DNA of 64,000 bases, from positions 434,001-498,000 of the forward strand of contig NZ_CP151632.1 of assembly GCF_040144835.1 (NCBI RefSeq). Direction: 5' to 3'. This DNA is from Microbacterium sp. LWS13-1.2 (lineage in GTDB: Bacteria; Actinomycetota; Actinomycetes; Actinomycetales; Microbacteriaceae). Shown here piece after piece: positions 37,411 to 45,659 of the stretch (position 1 is its first letter; each line of letters begins with the position of its first letter). The position numbers were made by a program, and so were the translations under genes. The notes beneath the pieces were generated by a model. The model ran no database searches. It was not told the origin of the DNA and worked only from the letters and a program-made list of their open reading frames with translations.

Positions 37411-38761
37411 CGTGGCCGGCGCGTCCGACCGCCCGGCGGGGTACGACGACGCCGACGCCGCCCGCTTCCACGCCGAGCGCCACCGATCGCAGCGTGACGA
37501 CTTCGCGCGCGACCGCGCCCGCGTGCTGCACTCGGCGGCGCTGCGTCGCCTCGCCGCGAAGACCCAGGTGCTCAGCCCCGCGAGCCCTGCGGACTTCGCA
37601 CGCAATCGCCTGACGCACTCGCTCGAGGTCGCACAGGTCGGGCGCGAGCTGGCGACCGCGCTGGACCTCGCCGCCGACGTCGTCGACACCGCCTGCCTCA
37701 GCCACGACCTCGGTCACCCGCCGTTCGGCCACAACGGCGAGCGGGCGCTCAACGAGTGGGCCGAGGGCTTCGGCGGGTTCGAGGGCAACGCGCAGACGCT
37801 GCGCATCCTCACGCGCCTCGAACCGAAGGTCTTCGACGCCGACGGCCGCAGCTTCGGCCTGAACCTGACGCGTGCGAGTCTCGACGCCGCCTGCAAGTAT
37901 CCGTGGACGGCCGACCATCCGCTGCCCGATCCGGGCGGGCGGCTGAAGTTCGGCGTGTACCCCGAAGACGAAGAGGTCTTCCGCTGGCTCCGGGCGGATG
38001 CGCCGGGGCGGGTGCGGTGCATCGAGGCCGAGGTCATGGATCTCTCCGACGACATCGCGTACTCCGTCCACGACTTCGAGGACGCGGTGGTCAACGGCTA
38101 CCTCGACCCCGCGCGGCTCGTGGACGCGCGCGAGCACCAGTGGCTGCTCACCGCGATCCAGTCCTGGGTGGGCTTCGACTTCGCGCGCGACGAGCTCGAG
38201 GACGCGCTGTTCCGCCTCACGCGCATGCCCGAGTGGATCGACTCGTTCGACGGCACGCGTGCGTCCCTCGCGCGTCTGAAGAACCTGACCTCCGACCTCA
38301 TCGGCCGGTTCGCCCGCGCCGCGACCACCGCGACCCGCGAGTCGTACGCGACCTCGGTGCTGACCCGCTACCGAGGTCACCTCGTGGTGCCCCGCATCGT
38401 CGAGGCCGAGATGGCGGTGCTCAAGGGCATCATCGGTGCCGCGGTCGTGTCGATCGAGGGCCGCAAGGACCTCTACAAGGAGCAGCGTCGGCTCCTCAAG
38501 CGCCTGGCGACGTCCCTCTGGGAGCGCCCCGACGCGCTGGACCCGCTGCACGCGGAGGACCTCTCGGCGGCGGAGACGGATGCCGCACGCCGGCGCGTCG
38601 TCGTCGACCAGGTCGCCAGCCTCACCGACCAGCTGGCGATCGCGTGGCACGGATCGCTCGTCGGACCGGTGGATCCGGCATCCGTCGGCGTCTGGGCACC
38701 GGGCGCCCGCCCGATGGATGCGGCCGCACGTACCGCCCGCGATTCGTCCGAGGTGCGCTGA
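37400..38761 (+). CDS. dgt: Deoxyguanosinetriphosphate triphosphohydrolase-like protein
   Basis: A 453-residue HD-domain dNTPase that cleaves dNTPs to nucleosides and triphosphate. The metal ligands are His73 (Thr-His-Ser-Leu-Glu-Val) and His102-Asp103 (Ser-His-Asp-Leu-Gly-His-Pro-Pro-Phe-Gly-His), with a further Asp in Leu-Ser-Asp-Asp-Ile-Ala-Tyr-Ser. The basic N-terminal Arg-Ser-Gln-Arg-Asp-Asp-Phe-Ala-Arg-Asp is typical. The start GTG overlaps dusB by 11 bases and its stop overlaps dnaG by one base. The dgt-dnaG order is widespread in actinobacteria. Confidence 0.93.
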   Translation: MAGDVAGASDRPAGYDDADAARFHAERHRSQRDDFARDRARVLHSAALRRLAAKTQVLSPASPADFARNRLTHSLEVAQVGRELATALDLAADVVDTACLSHDLGHPPFGHNGERALNEWAEGFGGFEGNAQTLRILTRLEPKVFDADGRSFGLNLTRASLDAACKYPWTADHPLPDPGGRLKFGVYPEDEEVFRWLRADAPGRVRCIEAEVMDLSDDIAYSVHDFEDAVVNGYLDPARLVDAREHQWLLTAIQSWVGFDFARDELEDALFRLTRMPEWIDSFDGTRASLARLKNLTSDLIGRFARAATTATRESYATSVLTRYRGHLVVPRIVEAEMAVLKGIIGAAVVSIEGRKDLYKEQRRLLKRLATSLWERPDALDPLHAEDLSAAETDAARRRVVVDQVASLTDQLAIAWHGSLVGPVDPASVGVWAPGARPMDAAARTARDSSEVR

Positions 38762-40617
38762 TGGCGGGGCGCATCCGTCAGGCCGACGTCGACGAGGTGA
38801 AGGCCCGCACGAACATCGCCGACATCATCGGTGAAAGGGTGGCGCTGAAATCCGCGGGCGTCGGATCGTTGAAGGGCCTCTGCCCGTTCCACGACGAGCG
38901 TAGCCCGAGCTTCAACGTGCGCCCGCAGGCGGGCTTCTACCACTGCTTCGGCTGCGGTGAGTCAGGCGACGTGTACTCGTTCCTGCGCGCGATGGACCAC
39001 GTGACGTTCACGGAAGCAGTCGAGCGCCTCGCCGGCCGCATCGGCTTGACGCTGCACTACGAGGACGGCGGCGCGGCCCCCGAGCACACCGGGCGTGCCC
39101 GGCTGTACGCCGCCAACGCGGCGGCGGCGGAGTTCTTCCGGGCGCAGCTGATGACGCCGGAGGCCGACATCGCGAGGCGCTTCCTCGGGCAGCGGGGGTT
39201 CGACGCGGGCGCCGCCGGGCATTTCGGCGTGGGGTACGCCCCGAAGGGCTGGTCGGGCATGCTCTCGGCGCTGCGCGCGCAGGGCTACACCGACGAGGAG
39301 CTCTCGTCGGCCGGTCTCGTGTCGCAGGGCCAGCGCGGGGTCTACGACCGCTTCCGCGGGCGGGTGGTGTGGCCCATCCGCGACGTCACCGGTCAGGTCA
39401 TCGGCTTCGGCGCGCGCAGGCTCTACGACGACGACAACGGCCCCAAGTACCTCAACACCCCCGAGACGACGATCTACAAGAAGGCGCAGGTGCTCTACGG
39501 GCTCGACCTCGCCAAGCGCGACGTGTCGCGCGAGCACCGCGTCGTCGTGGTCGAGGGGTACACCGACGTCATGGCGTGCCATCTGGCCGGCATCACGACG
39601 GCGATCGCGACCTGCGGGACCGCGTTCGGCTCCGACCACATCACCGTGCTCCGCCGCGTGATGGGCGACGATTCCACGGCGGGCGAAGTCGTCTTCACGT
39701 TCGATCCGGATGCCGCGGGCCAGAAGGCGGCGCTGCGCGCCTTCGCCGACGCCAAGCGGTTCAACGCCCAGACGTACGTCGCCACCGGCCCGGAGGGCCT
39801 CGACCCCTGCGACCTTCGCCTCGCGCGGGGCGACGGCGCGGTGCGCGCGCTTCTCGAGACGAAGGTGCCCATGGTCGAGTTCGTCCTCGATCAGCGCATC
39901 TCCGGCTACGACCTCGCCAGCGTCGAAGGGCGCGTCGGGGCGCTGCGCACGGCCGCCCCGGTGGTCGCCGAGCTGCGTGACCCGCTCCTGCAGCCCGAGT
40001 ATGTGCGGGTGCTCGCCCGCCGGCTCGGCATGGACACCGAGGACGTGCGCCGCGAGGTCGAGCGAGCGGGCCGAGGCGGAAGCCGTCGCGACGCCGCCCC
40101 CGGCACGCAGAACGCAGGACCCGCCGTCGACGACGGCGCGCTCCGCGTCACGCTGGCGACCTTGCCCCGCAGTCCCGAGGTCGGTCTGGAGCGGGATGCC
40201 CTCATGGGGGTGCTGCAGTTCGGCCATCGCATGGACGCCACGCTGGTCGAGCGGGCTCTCGAGCTGCCGTTCCGCAACGCCGCTCTCGACGCCGTCCGGG
40301 TCGCCGTTCGCGAAGCCCCCGGCATGCAGCGCCCGGGCTGGTCGGCGGATGCCGTCGCCGCGGTGCGCGAGCCCTACCGCTCACTCGCCGCAGAGCTGCT
40401 CGCCGGCGACTTCCCGGCGCTGAACGACGACGCGGCGGTGACATCGGCCGGCGATCTCGCGCGACGCCTCGTGCTTCGACGCTTCGATCGCGAGAAGGTC
40501 GAACTGCTCGGCGCGATCCAGCGCGTACCGGCGGCATCGGAAGAGGGACGCAGCATCCGCCTGCGCCTGCGCGAACTGGATGCGCGCCGCCAGGCGCTCG
40601 TCGACGAAGCGTCATGA
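38761..40617 (+). CDS. dnaG: DNA primase
   Basis: A 618-residue primase that makes RNA primers at the replication fork. The N-terminal zinc ribbon has Cys41, His44, Cys62 and Cys65 (CHC2 type). The RNA polymerase domain follows, with the TOPRIM glutamate in Val-Val-Glu-Gly-Tyr-Thr-Asp-Val-Met-Ala and a Phe-Asp-Pro-Asp-Ala-Ala-Gly motif. The C-terminal helicase-interacting region is present. The start ATG overlaps the dgt stop (TGATG), and its own stop overlaps the ABC ATPase start. Confidence 0.96.
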   Translation: MAGRIRQADVDEVKARTNIADIIGERVALKSAGVGSLKGLCPFHDERSPSFNVRPQAGFYHCFGCGESGDVYSFLRAMDHVTFTEAVERLAGRIGLTLHYEDGGAAPEHTGRARLYAANAAAAEFFRAQLMTPEADIARRFLGQRGFDAGAAGHFGVGYAPKGWSGMLSALRAQGYTDEELSSAGLVSQGQRGVYDRFRGRVVWPIRDVTGQVIGFGARRLYDDDNGPKYLNTPETTIYKKAQVLYGLDLAKRDVSREHRVVVVEGYTDVMACHLAGITTAIATCGTAFGSDHITVLRRVMGDDSTAGEVVFTFDPDAAGQKAALRAFADAKRFNAQTYVATGPEGLDPCDLRLARGDGAVRALLETKVPMVEFVLDQRISGYDLASVEGRVGALRTAAPVVAELRDPLLQPEYVRVLARRLGMDTEDVRREVERAGRGGSRRDAAPGTQNAGPAVDDGALRVTLATLPRSPEVGLERDALMGVLQFGHRMDATLVERALELPFRNAALDAVRVAVREAPGMQRPGWSADAVAAVREPYRSLAAELLAGDFPALNDDAAVTSAGDLARRLVLRRFDREKVELLGAIQRVPAASEEGRSIRLRLRELDARRQALVDEAS

Positions 40618-41459
40618 CGCGCGGTCCTCGGCTGGCGCCGGCGGCGATCGCACGGCAGGATGTGAAGATGGTTCGCCAACGAGACGCGGATGTCGCGATC
40701 GACTGTTCCGACCTTTCGATCGCCCGCCGCGCGGGACGCGGCGGGCCGTCCCAGCGCGTCGTCGACGGCGTGTCGTTCCGCCTGCCTCACGGCGGCATCC
40801 TGGCGGTGATGGGACCGACCGGCTCGGGCAAGTCCTCGCTGGCCTCCGTGCTGGCAGGAGCCGACGAGACGGGACTCGCCGTCGTCGGCGGAGACGGTCT
40901 CGTCGAGGGCATCTCGGTGCGTCGTCCGGGTCGCGCGCATCGCCAGCTCACGTACTACGCCGGCCACCTCCGGCAGTCGGCCGGCGCACGTCTGCCCGCG
41001 CGGCTCACGGTGGCCGACGTGATCGGCGAGCCGATCACCAGCCGCGACCGCCGAGTGAGTGCGCGTGCCCTCGCCGTCAGGGTGGCCTCGCTCCTCGACG
41101 AGCTGATGCTGCCGCTCGGAGCCGCCGCCAAATACCCCTACGAGCTCAGCGCCGGCATGCGCCAGCGGGTTGCTCTGGCGCGAGCCCTGGTTCTGCAGCC
41201 GCGCGTGCTGATCGCCGATGAGCCGTTCGCGAACATGGACGTCGAGGTGCGGAAGGCGGCCCGCGAGGCGGTGCTGCGTCGCCGCCGCGAGCTCGACATG
41301 GCCGCGCTCATCGTCACCAACGAGCGAGACGTCGTGAACGAGCTGGACGCGGACGTCCTGGTGCTGCGGGCAGGGCACGCCGTCGCGTACGGGCACGGCA
41401 CCAAGGACCTCCTGTGGACTCCCAGCGGAGAGGCCGACAGGCGCCTGGTGAGCTCGTGA
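40614..41459 (+). CDS. Solitary ABC transporter ATP-binding protein
   Basis: A 281-residue ABC ATPase. Walker A is Gly-Pro-Thr-Gly-Ser-Gly-Lys-Ser-Ser (67-75), the signature is Leu-Ser-Ala-Gly-Met-Arg-Gln-Arg (a variant of LSGGQ), and Walker B is Val-Leu-Ile-Ala-Asp-Glu-Pro. It resembles the Dpp/Opp ATPase type. No permease or binding protein is nearby, so the partner is unknown. ATG at 40614 overlaps the dnaG stop as ATGA; ATG at 40668 would remove an unconserved 18-residue leader. Confidence 0.8.
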   Translation: MTRGPRLAPAAIARQDVKMVRQRDADVAIDCSDLSIARRAGRGGPSQRVVDGVSFRLPHGGILAVMGPTGSGKSSLASVLAGADETGLAVVGGDGLVEGISVRRPGRAHRQLTYYAGHLRQSAGARLPARLTVADVIGEPITSRDRRVSARALAVRVASLLDELMLPLGAAAKYPYELSAGMRQRVALARALVLQPRVLIADEPFANMDVEVRKAAREAVLRRRRELDMAALIVTNERDVVNELDADVLVLRAGHAVAYGHGTKDLLWTPSGEADRRLVSS

Positions 41460-41498
41460 GAGAGCCGGCCGTGGTCATGAGCACCGGCTGAGCTTTGC

Positions 41499-41504
41499 TA
41501 GTAT
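41499..41504 (+). promoter_or_regulatory. -10 box of tRNA-Asn
   Basis: TAGTAT, about 32 bases before the mature tRNA 5' end. Confidence 0.5.
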
Positions 41505-41536
41505 GGTCTGGTTGCCCGCACGAAAGTGCGGACCAT

Positions 41537-41609
41537 TCCTCCATAGCTCAATTGGCAGAGCAATCGGCTGTTAACCGATAGGTTCTTGGTTCGAGTCCAA
41601 GTGGGGGAG
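41537..41609 (+). tRNA. tRNA-Asn (GTT anticodon)
   Basis: The cloverleaf is complete: acceptor arms TCCTCCA and TGGGGGA (one G-T pair), anticodon loop CTGTTAA with GTT, and T arm with TTCGAGT. The discriminator is G. CCA is not encoded. Confidence 0.95.
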
Positions 41610-41614
41610 CGAAG

Positions 41615-41644
41615 GCCTCGGGGCTCCACCCCCGAGGCTTTCTT
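41615..41644 (+). terminator. Terminator after tRNA-Asn
   Basis: GCCTCGGGG pairs with CCCCGAGGC around a short loop and is followed by TTTCTT. Confidence 0.85.
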
Positions 41645-41673
41645 CGTCTCCGGGATCAGATCGAGGGGTGCAC

Positions 41674-42333
41674 ATGGCGGGTCGCGCGAAGCCCTCGCCG
41701 CTGCTGGCGGTCGAAGGCGGCGTCCCCGTGCCGGCACCGATCTATCGCGCTGCGCCGCTGCTCGTCGGACTGGCGCTGTTCGCCGGGGCGGTCGTCTGGG
41801 GGGGGCTTGTCGTGCTCTTCGGCGGCGAGCCGTGGATGTTCCCCGTCTCGGTGCCGGAGCCCTGGCTGTTCCTCGCGCTCGTGCCGGCCATCGCGGCGAT
41901 CCTGCTCGCGGTGCGCGGCATCGCGATGTGGTCGCTGGCTCTGGCGATCGTGAGCTGCTGGCTCGTGCCGACGGGATTAGCGACGGTGCTCGTCGTGCTG
42001 GTGGCCCTGTGGACCGTGCGCGGCATCCGCAGTCAGTGGGCCGCCCACGATCTCGACTCGGTCATCGCGACCGCTGCCGCCCACGGCCTGCCCGTACTCG
42101 TGGTGCAGCACGTCGCGGGGAGAGCCGGTGCACGCCGGACCACCGACACCACGCAGGTGCAGGTGCGCGACGTCGACACCGGGGAGCTGACGACGGCCCG
42201 AGTGTGGGGACCGATGCGCACCGGCACGACGCTGGTCCGCCAGGGGATGAACGTGATCGCACAGGCGCCGCCCGGAGCCGACGCCGAGCTTCGCCGATGG
42301 GTCGAGCGCCACAACCGCCGCAGCGACGGCTGA
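41674..42333 (+). CDS. Small integral membrane protein, unknown function
   Basis: A 219-residue protein. Two to four membrane helices lie between about residues 28 and 108. A soluble C-terminal domain (about 112-219) is rich in Arg and Val. No known family was recognised. ATG at 41674 is chosen because GAGGGG lies at good spacing; GTG at 41668 is possible. It stands alone between two strong terminators. Confidence 0.7.
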   Translation: MAGRAKPSPLLAVEGGVPVPAPIYRAAPLLVGLALFAGAVVWGGLVVLFGGEPWMFPVSVPEPWLFLALVPAIAAILLAVRGIAMWSLALAIVSCWLVPTGLATVLVVLVALWTVRGIRSQWAAHDLDSVIATAAAHGLPVLVVQHVAGRAGARRTTDTTQVQVRDVDTGELTTARVWGPMRTGTTLVRQGMNVIAQAPPGADAELRRWVERHNRRSDG

Positions 42334-42335
42334 CG

Positions 42336-42376
42336 CCCTGACGGGCGGGCGCGCACGTCCCGCCCGTCAGGGTGGT
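42336..42376. terminator. Strong bidirectional terminator
   Basis: A perfect 14-base-pair stem, CCCTGACGGGCGGG with its complement, followed on the plus strand by TGGTTTT. It separates two convergent genes; the minus-strand DUF305 gene stops three bases beyond it. Confidence 0.9.
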
Positions 42377-42378
42377 TT

Positions 42379-42975
42379 TCACAGTGTGGCGGCGAGCTCC
42401 TGCATCTCGGCGATCTCCGCGTTCTGGTCCTCGATGATCTGTTGGGCGAGAGCGCGCACGTCGGAATCCTCGGCCGCATCCAGGGCCGCCTCCGCCATCT
42501 CGACGGCACCCTGATGGTGCTCGATCATCTGCTCCAGGAAGAGCCTGCCTGCCGCCGTGCCGTCGGCGTCGCGGAGAGCGGTCATATCGGCCTCCGACAT
42601 CATGCCGTCGCCGTGATCCATGCCGCCGGAGGCATGCTCCACGCCCCAGTCGTCGAGCCAGTTCTCCATGAGCTCGATCTCGGGTCCCTGTGCGGCGCGG
42701 ATGCGCTCGGCGATCGCCACCACGCGAGGATCGAGCCCGTCCTTGGCGAGGACGATCTCGGCCATCTCCATCGCCTGCTCGTGATGCGGGATCATCATCG
42801 TCACGAACATCTGGTCGGCCATCGTCACGTCGGCCGGCGACGCCGACGAGCTCGCTGACCCGTGGTGCATGCCCGGCATGCCGCCACTCGTGTCGGGCGC
42901 TCCGGCGCAGCCGGTCACGACCAGTCCCATCGTGAGCGGCAGGATCACCGCGAGCGCGCGCGTGTGCGTGTTCAT
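42379..42975 (-). CDS. DUF305 lipoprotein
   Basis: A 198-residue exported protein. The signal peptide has the lipobox Val-Thr-Gly-Cys (Cys23). A Met/His/Gly-rich linker follows, then a DUF305 four-helix domain. The family's paired metal-type motifs are both present: Met-Ile-Pro-His-His-Glu-Gln-Ala-Met-Glu-Met and Met-Ile-Glu-His-His-Gln-Gly-Ala-Val-Glu-Met. A second Met-Asp-His-Gly-Asp-Gly-Met-Met run lies between them. The His/Met richness fits periplasmic copper handling, common for DUF305 but not proven. ATG at 42975 has AAGGAG six bases upstream. It follows the DUF6153 gene in one operon. Confidence 0.88.
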   Translation of the reverse strand: MNTHTRALAVILPLTMGLVVTGCAGAPDTSGGMPGMHHGSASSSASPADVTMADQMFVTMMIPHHEQAMEMAEIVLAKDGLDPRVVAIAERIRAAQGPEIELMENWLDDWGVEHASGGMDHGDGMMSEADMTALRDADGTAAGRLFLEQMIEHHQGAVEMAEAALDAAEDSDVRALAQQIIEDQNAEIAEMQELAATL

Positions 42976-43066
42976 CTCTTCTCCTTCGATCAGTGTCATC
43001 AGCGGAACCCCGCGACCTCGCAAGAGGTGCGGGTGCGTGTCCCGGCCGAGCGCCGGGAGACGCGGC

Positions 43067-43552
43067 TCAGGTCCGGCTGATCGAGAGCAGAGCGAGGGAC
43101 GGCGGATGTCGCGGCGCACTGTCGGCATCGCGGACAGATCGCGCCGCGGCATGACGCAGGAGGCGCCATGGCGACTGCCACGACCCCCGAGAGGGAACGA
43201 ACAGCAGCACGGTCAGCAGCAGCGCCAGCACGCAGATGACGGTCCACACGCCGTAGCCCTGACCATGGGAGGAACCACGGCTCCACGGGTCCGCGCAGAC
43301 GCCCGTGCAGCGCGCGTCGGGCGCGCCGACGTCCGTCATGGCCGCGGCCGCCGATCCCTCGTGGTGCGGATGCACGGACTCGGCGGCGGCCATGGCAGAA
43401 CCGTCGGCCGGGCCCGTCGTGTGCGCGGCGTGCGTCGCCGGCGACATGAGCACATGCATGCCGAGGAGGCCGACGATGATCGCTGCCGTGGCGACCACTC
43501 GCGATCCGAGCGACCATCGCTGCCACGAGCGGGCGTGTCGCGGTCGCGGCAT
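43067..43552 (-). CDS. DUF6153 family membrane protein
   Basis: A 161-residue protein with a membrane helix near residues 20-40. A His/Met-rich external loop with two cysteines (Cys-Thr-Gly-Val-Cys) follows, and a second helix lies near 105-125. It resembles DUF6153 proteins, which are often found next to DUF305. ATG at 43552 is chosen because GAGG lies eight bases upstream; GTG at 43561 would overlap that site. It is the first gene after a CsoR-like palindrome, so copper induction is suggested (inference). Confidence 0.75.
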   Translation of the reverse strand: MPRPRHARSWQRWSLGSRVVATAAIIVGLLGMHVLMSPATHAAHTTGPADGSAMAAAESVHPHHEGSAAAAMTDVGAPDARCTGVCADPWSRGSSHGQGYGVWTVICVLALLLTVLLFVPSRGSWQSPWRLLRHAAARSVRDADSAPRHPPSLALLSISRT

Positions 43553-43608
43553 CCGTCCCACCTCGCTCGACAGTGATCGCGAGACCTGATGCCTCGCCCC
43601 GCCACCAG

Positions 43609-43628
43609 GATATACCCGAAGGGGGTAT
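43609..43628 (-). promoter_or_regulatory. CsoR-like operator overlapping a TATATC -10 box
   Basis: ATACCC (43612-43617), five bases, then GGGTAT (43623-43628) form an inverted repeat like known CsoR copper-sensor operators. On the minus strand TATATC (43609-43614) could be the -10 box of the DUF6153-DUF305 operon. No csoR gene is in the window. Confidence 0.65.
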
Positions 43629-43643
43629 CTCCCGGGGTGAGGA

Positions 43644-44210
43644 TCAGGCTTCGATGTCGTCCAGGCCCGGAGTCCAGGCGCTGCCCGGCCGGCCCCAGCC
43701 GCGCTTGCGGGCGATCTTCTGCACGGTCTTCCAGTCGCCGTCGTCGAGGCGATCGACGTAGAGGATGCCGTCGAGGTGATCGAACTCGTGCTGCATGATG
43801 CGCGCCCGCCATCCGTCGACCTGCACGCTCACGGGCGCGCCCTCGAGGTCGATGCCGGTAACGAGCACCTCCTCCGAGCGGCGCAGTGGGAACCGCTCGC
43901 CCGGGAACGACAGACACCCTTCCGACTCCTCGTCGGGGTCGGGTGCACCGGGCTCGAGGGGCCGCATCCACAGTTCGGGGTTGATGATCACCCCGCGCCA
44001 GGGCTCGCCGTCGTCGTCGGCATACGTGTACGTGTAGATGCGCAGCGGCACGCCGACCTGAGGGGCCGCGAGGCCCACGCCGGGTGCGGCATCCATCGTC
44101 TCGAACATGTCCGCGACGAGTGCGCGGATCTCGTCCGTGATCTCTTCGACGACGGACGCGGGGGCGTGCAGGACGGGATCGCCCATGATGCGAATCGGGA
44201 GAACAGCCAC
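43644..44210 (-). CDS. def: Peptide deformylase
   Basis: A 188-residue metalloenzyme that removes the formyl group from new proteins. All three motifs are present: Gly-Val-Gly-Leu-Ala-Ala-Pro-Gln (44-51), Glu-Gly-Cys-Leu-Ser (metal ligand Cys99) and Gln-His-Glu-Phe-Asp-His (ligands His141 and His145, catalytic Glu142). Start GTG at 44210, six bases after TAGGCT (leaderless). It is divergent from the DMT transporter across 42 bases. Confidence 0.96.
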   Translation of the reverse strand: MAVLPIRIMGDPVLHAPASVVEEITDEIRALVADMFETMDAAPGVGLAAPQVGVPLRIYTYTYADDDGEPWRGVIINPELWMRPLEPGAPDPDEESEGCLSFPGERFPLRRSEEVLVTGIDLEGAPVSVQVDGWRARIMQHEFDHLDGILYVDRLDDGDWKTVQKIARKRGWGRPGSAWTPGLDDIEA

Positions 44211-44216
44211 GCCTTG

Positions 44217-44246
44217 AGCCTATCGACCGGTGTCGGCGGCTAGTGT
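44217..44246. promoter_or_regulatory. Back-to-back -10 boxes for def (-) and the DMT transporter (+)
   Basis: TAGGCT at 44217-44222 (minus strand) and TAGTGT at 44241-44246 (plus strand) each end six bases before a GTG start and are 18 bases apart. The geometry is identical to that at 1880-1909. Confidence 0.55.
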
Positions 44247-44252
44247 CGATAC

Positions 44253-45341
44253 GTGGTCTGGACTGCGGTGGAACTCGAGGACGTCGGCGATCAGCTCGTC
44301 GGCGCATTCCAGAACCCCGGCATCCTGATCGGCATCCCTCTCGCCCTGCTGGGCGCAGTGTTCATGTCGTTCGGCGCCCAGTACCAGCACCGCGGCGTCA
44401 CCAAGGTGGAGCGCCTCAGCGGCGGGCACTCCAGCCAGGGCCTGGGGCCCAGTCACCTGCTGAAGCTGCTGGCCCGCCCTTCGTGGGTGATCGGCACGGT
44501 GATGCTCGCGCTCGCCATCGTCTGCCAGCTCTCGGCCCTCTTCTTCGCACCGCTCATCGTGGTGCAGCCGCTCGGCGCGGTCGCCCTGGTCATCACGACG
44601 CTGCTGAACGCGCAGATCAGCGGGCACAGGCCGACGAAGCGCTCGCTCATCGCGATCGCGGCCTGCGTCGGCGGCATCTTCATCTTCGTGACCATCGCAG
44701 CCCTGTTCGCGACCGAGAAGCCGGTCTCGAACGGCCAGCTGATCACGATTCTGGTCCTGCTGCTTCTCGTCACCCTGGTGTTCGCGGGATTGTGGATCTG
44801 GCTGCGCAAGCGCATGGGCGCGCTGTTCTACATCATCGCCGCCGGCGTCATCTACGGTTTCGTCGCAACGCTGGCCAAGGTCGTCATCGAGCGCGTCAAG
44901 GAGAGCGACTTCAACTGGCTCACCTTCGCGTGCCTGGCCGCCCTCATCATCGGCGCCATCGTGGGCGCGTACTTCGTCCAGAGCGCCTACGCCTCGGGTC
45001 CACCCGATCTCGTCGTCGCCGGGCTCACCGTCGTCGACCCGATCGTCGCGATCATCATCGGTCTGACGGTGCTCCAAGAGGTCGCGGGCGCCCCGCTGTG
45101 GGTCTACATCTCATTCGCCGTCGTCGGCGCCGTCGCGGTCTGGGGGGTGTTCCAGCTCGCCCGACATCATCCGCAGGTGCTCAGCGAGAGCCAGGAGCTC
45201 CCGATCCAGCGGGGGAGCGACGGGGGAACTTCGGATGCCGCGCACCCGCGCACCGGCTCCGTCAAGGTCACGGAGGCCGTGTCGAAGGTGTGGCCCGAGC
45301 CGCCGGTCAAGGACCGCCTCGACGACCCGGGCAAGCGCTGA
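44253..45341 (+). CDS. DMT family transporter
   Basis: A 362-residue membrane protein with nine or ten hydrophobic helices, resembling the drug/metabolite transporter superfamily (NIPA/EamA-like). The first helix is followed by Ser-Phe-Gly-Ala-Gln-Tyr-Gln-His-Arg-Gly-Val. Helix 3-4 has Val-Val-Gln-Pro-Leu-Gly-Ala-Val-Ala-Leu-Val, and the later Ile-Thr-like Thr-Val-Val-Asp-Pro-Ile-Val-Ala repeats that pattern, as expected for an internal duplication. The C-terminal 60 residues are hydrophilic. The substrate is unknown. Start GTG at 44253. Confidence 0.8.
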   Translation: MVWTAVELEDVGDQLVGAFQNPGILIGIPLALLGAVFMSFGAQYQHRGVTKVERLSGGHSSQGLGPSHLLKLLARPSWVIGTVMLALAIVCQLSALFFAPLIVVQPLGAVALVITTLLNAQISGHRPTKRSLIAIAACVGGIFIFVTIAALFATEKPVSNGQLITILVLLLLVTLVFAGLWIWLRKRMGALFYIIAAGVIYGFVATLAKVVIERVKESDFNWLTFACLAALIIGAIVGAYFVQSAYASGPPDLVVAGLTVVDPIVAIIIGLTVLQEVAGAPLWVYISFAVVGAVAVWGVFQLARHHPQVLSESQELPIQRGSDGGTSDAAHPRTGSVKVTEAVSKVWPEPPVKDRLDDPGKR

Positions 45342-45367
45342 CGCACGCGCCGCACCGGGCGGACCGG

Positions 45368-45373
45368 TAGGCT
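45368..45373 (+). promoter_or_regulatory. -10 box of tRNA-Met
   Basis: TAGGCT about 21 bases before the mature tRNA. Confidence 0.5.
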
Positions 45374-45394
45374 CGTCTGCGCGCTCAGTGCCGA

Positions 45395-45468
45395 GGGGCG
45401 GTGGCCAAGCTGGTGAAGGCAGCGGGCTCATAACCCGACGATCGTGGGTTCAAGTCCCACCCGCCCTA
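45395..45468 (+). tRNA. tRNA-Met (CAT anticodon)
   Basis: Acceptor arms GGGGCGG and CCGCCCT pair. The anticodon loop is CTCATAA, and the T arm GTGGG/CCCAC surrounds TTCAAGT. The discriminator is A and CCA is not encoded. It lacks the CGGGG-type start of initiator tRNA, so it is probably the elongator; a lysidine-modified tRNA-Ile2 with the same anticodon cannot be fully excluded. Confidence 0.88.
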
Positions 45469-45476
45469 CGAACGAG

Positions 45477-45512
45477 GAGACCGCCGCTGCCCCACGGGTT
45501 GCGGCGGTTCTC
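45477..45512 (+). terminator. Terminator after tRNA-Met
   Basis: CCGCCGC pairs with GCGGCGG, with GAGA/TCTC flanks extending the stem; a TGTT stretch follows. Confidence 0.7.
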
Positions 45513-45659
45513 TGTTCGCGCGGCAGGTGTCGCCGAGAACCTCCTCGCCGGATTCGTTCACCATCCTTACTTTCGGAGGGGGACCCAGTGCCGCGGGCCC
45601 GCGTTTGCCTGTAGCGTCATCGACATCACCTGTCCCCTGGCCCCTCGTGGAGGCGAACA

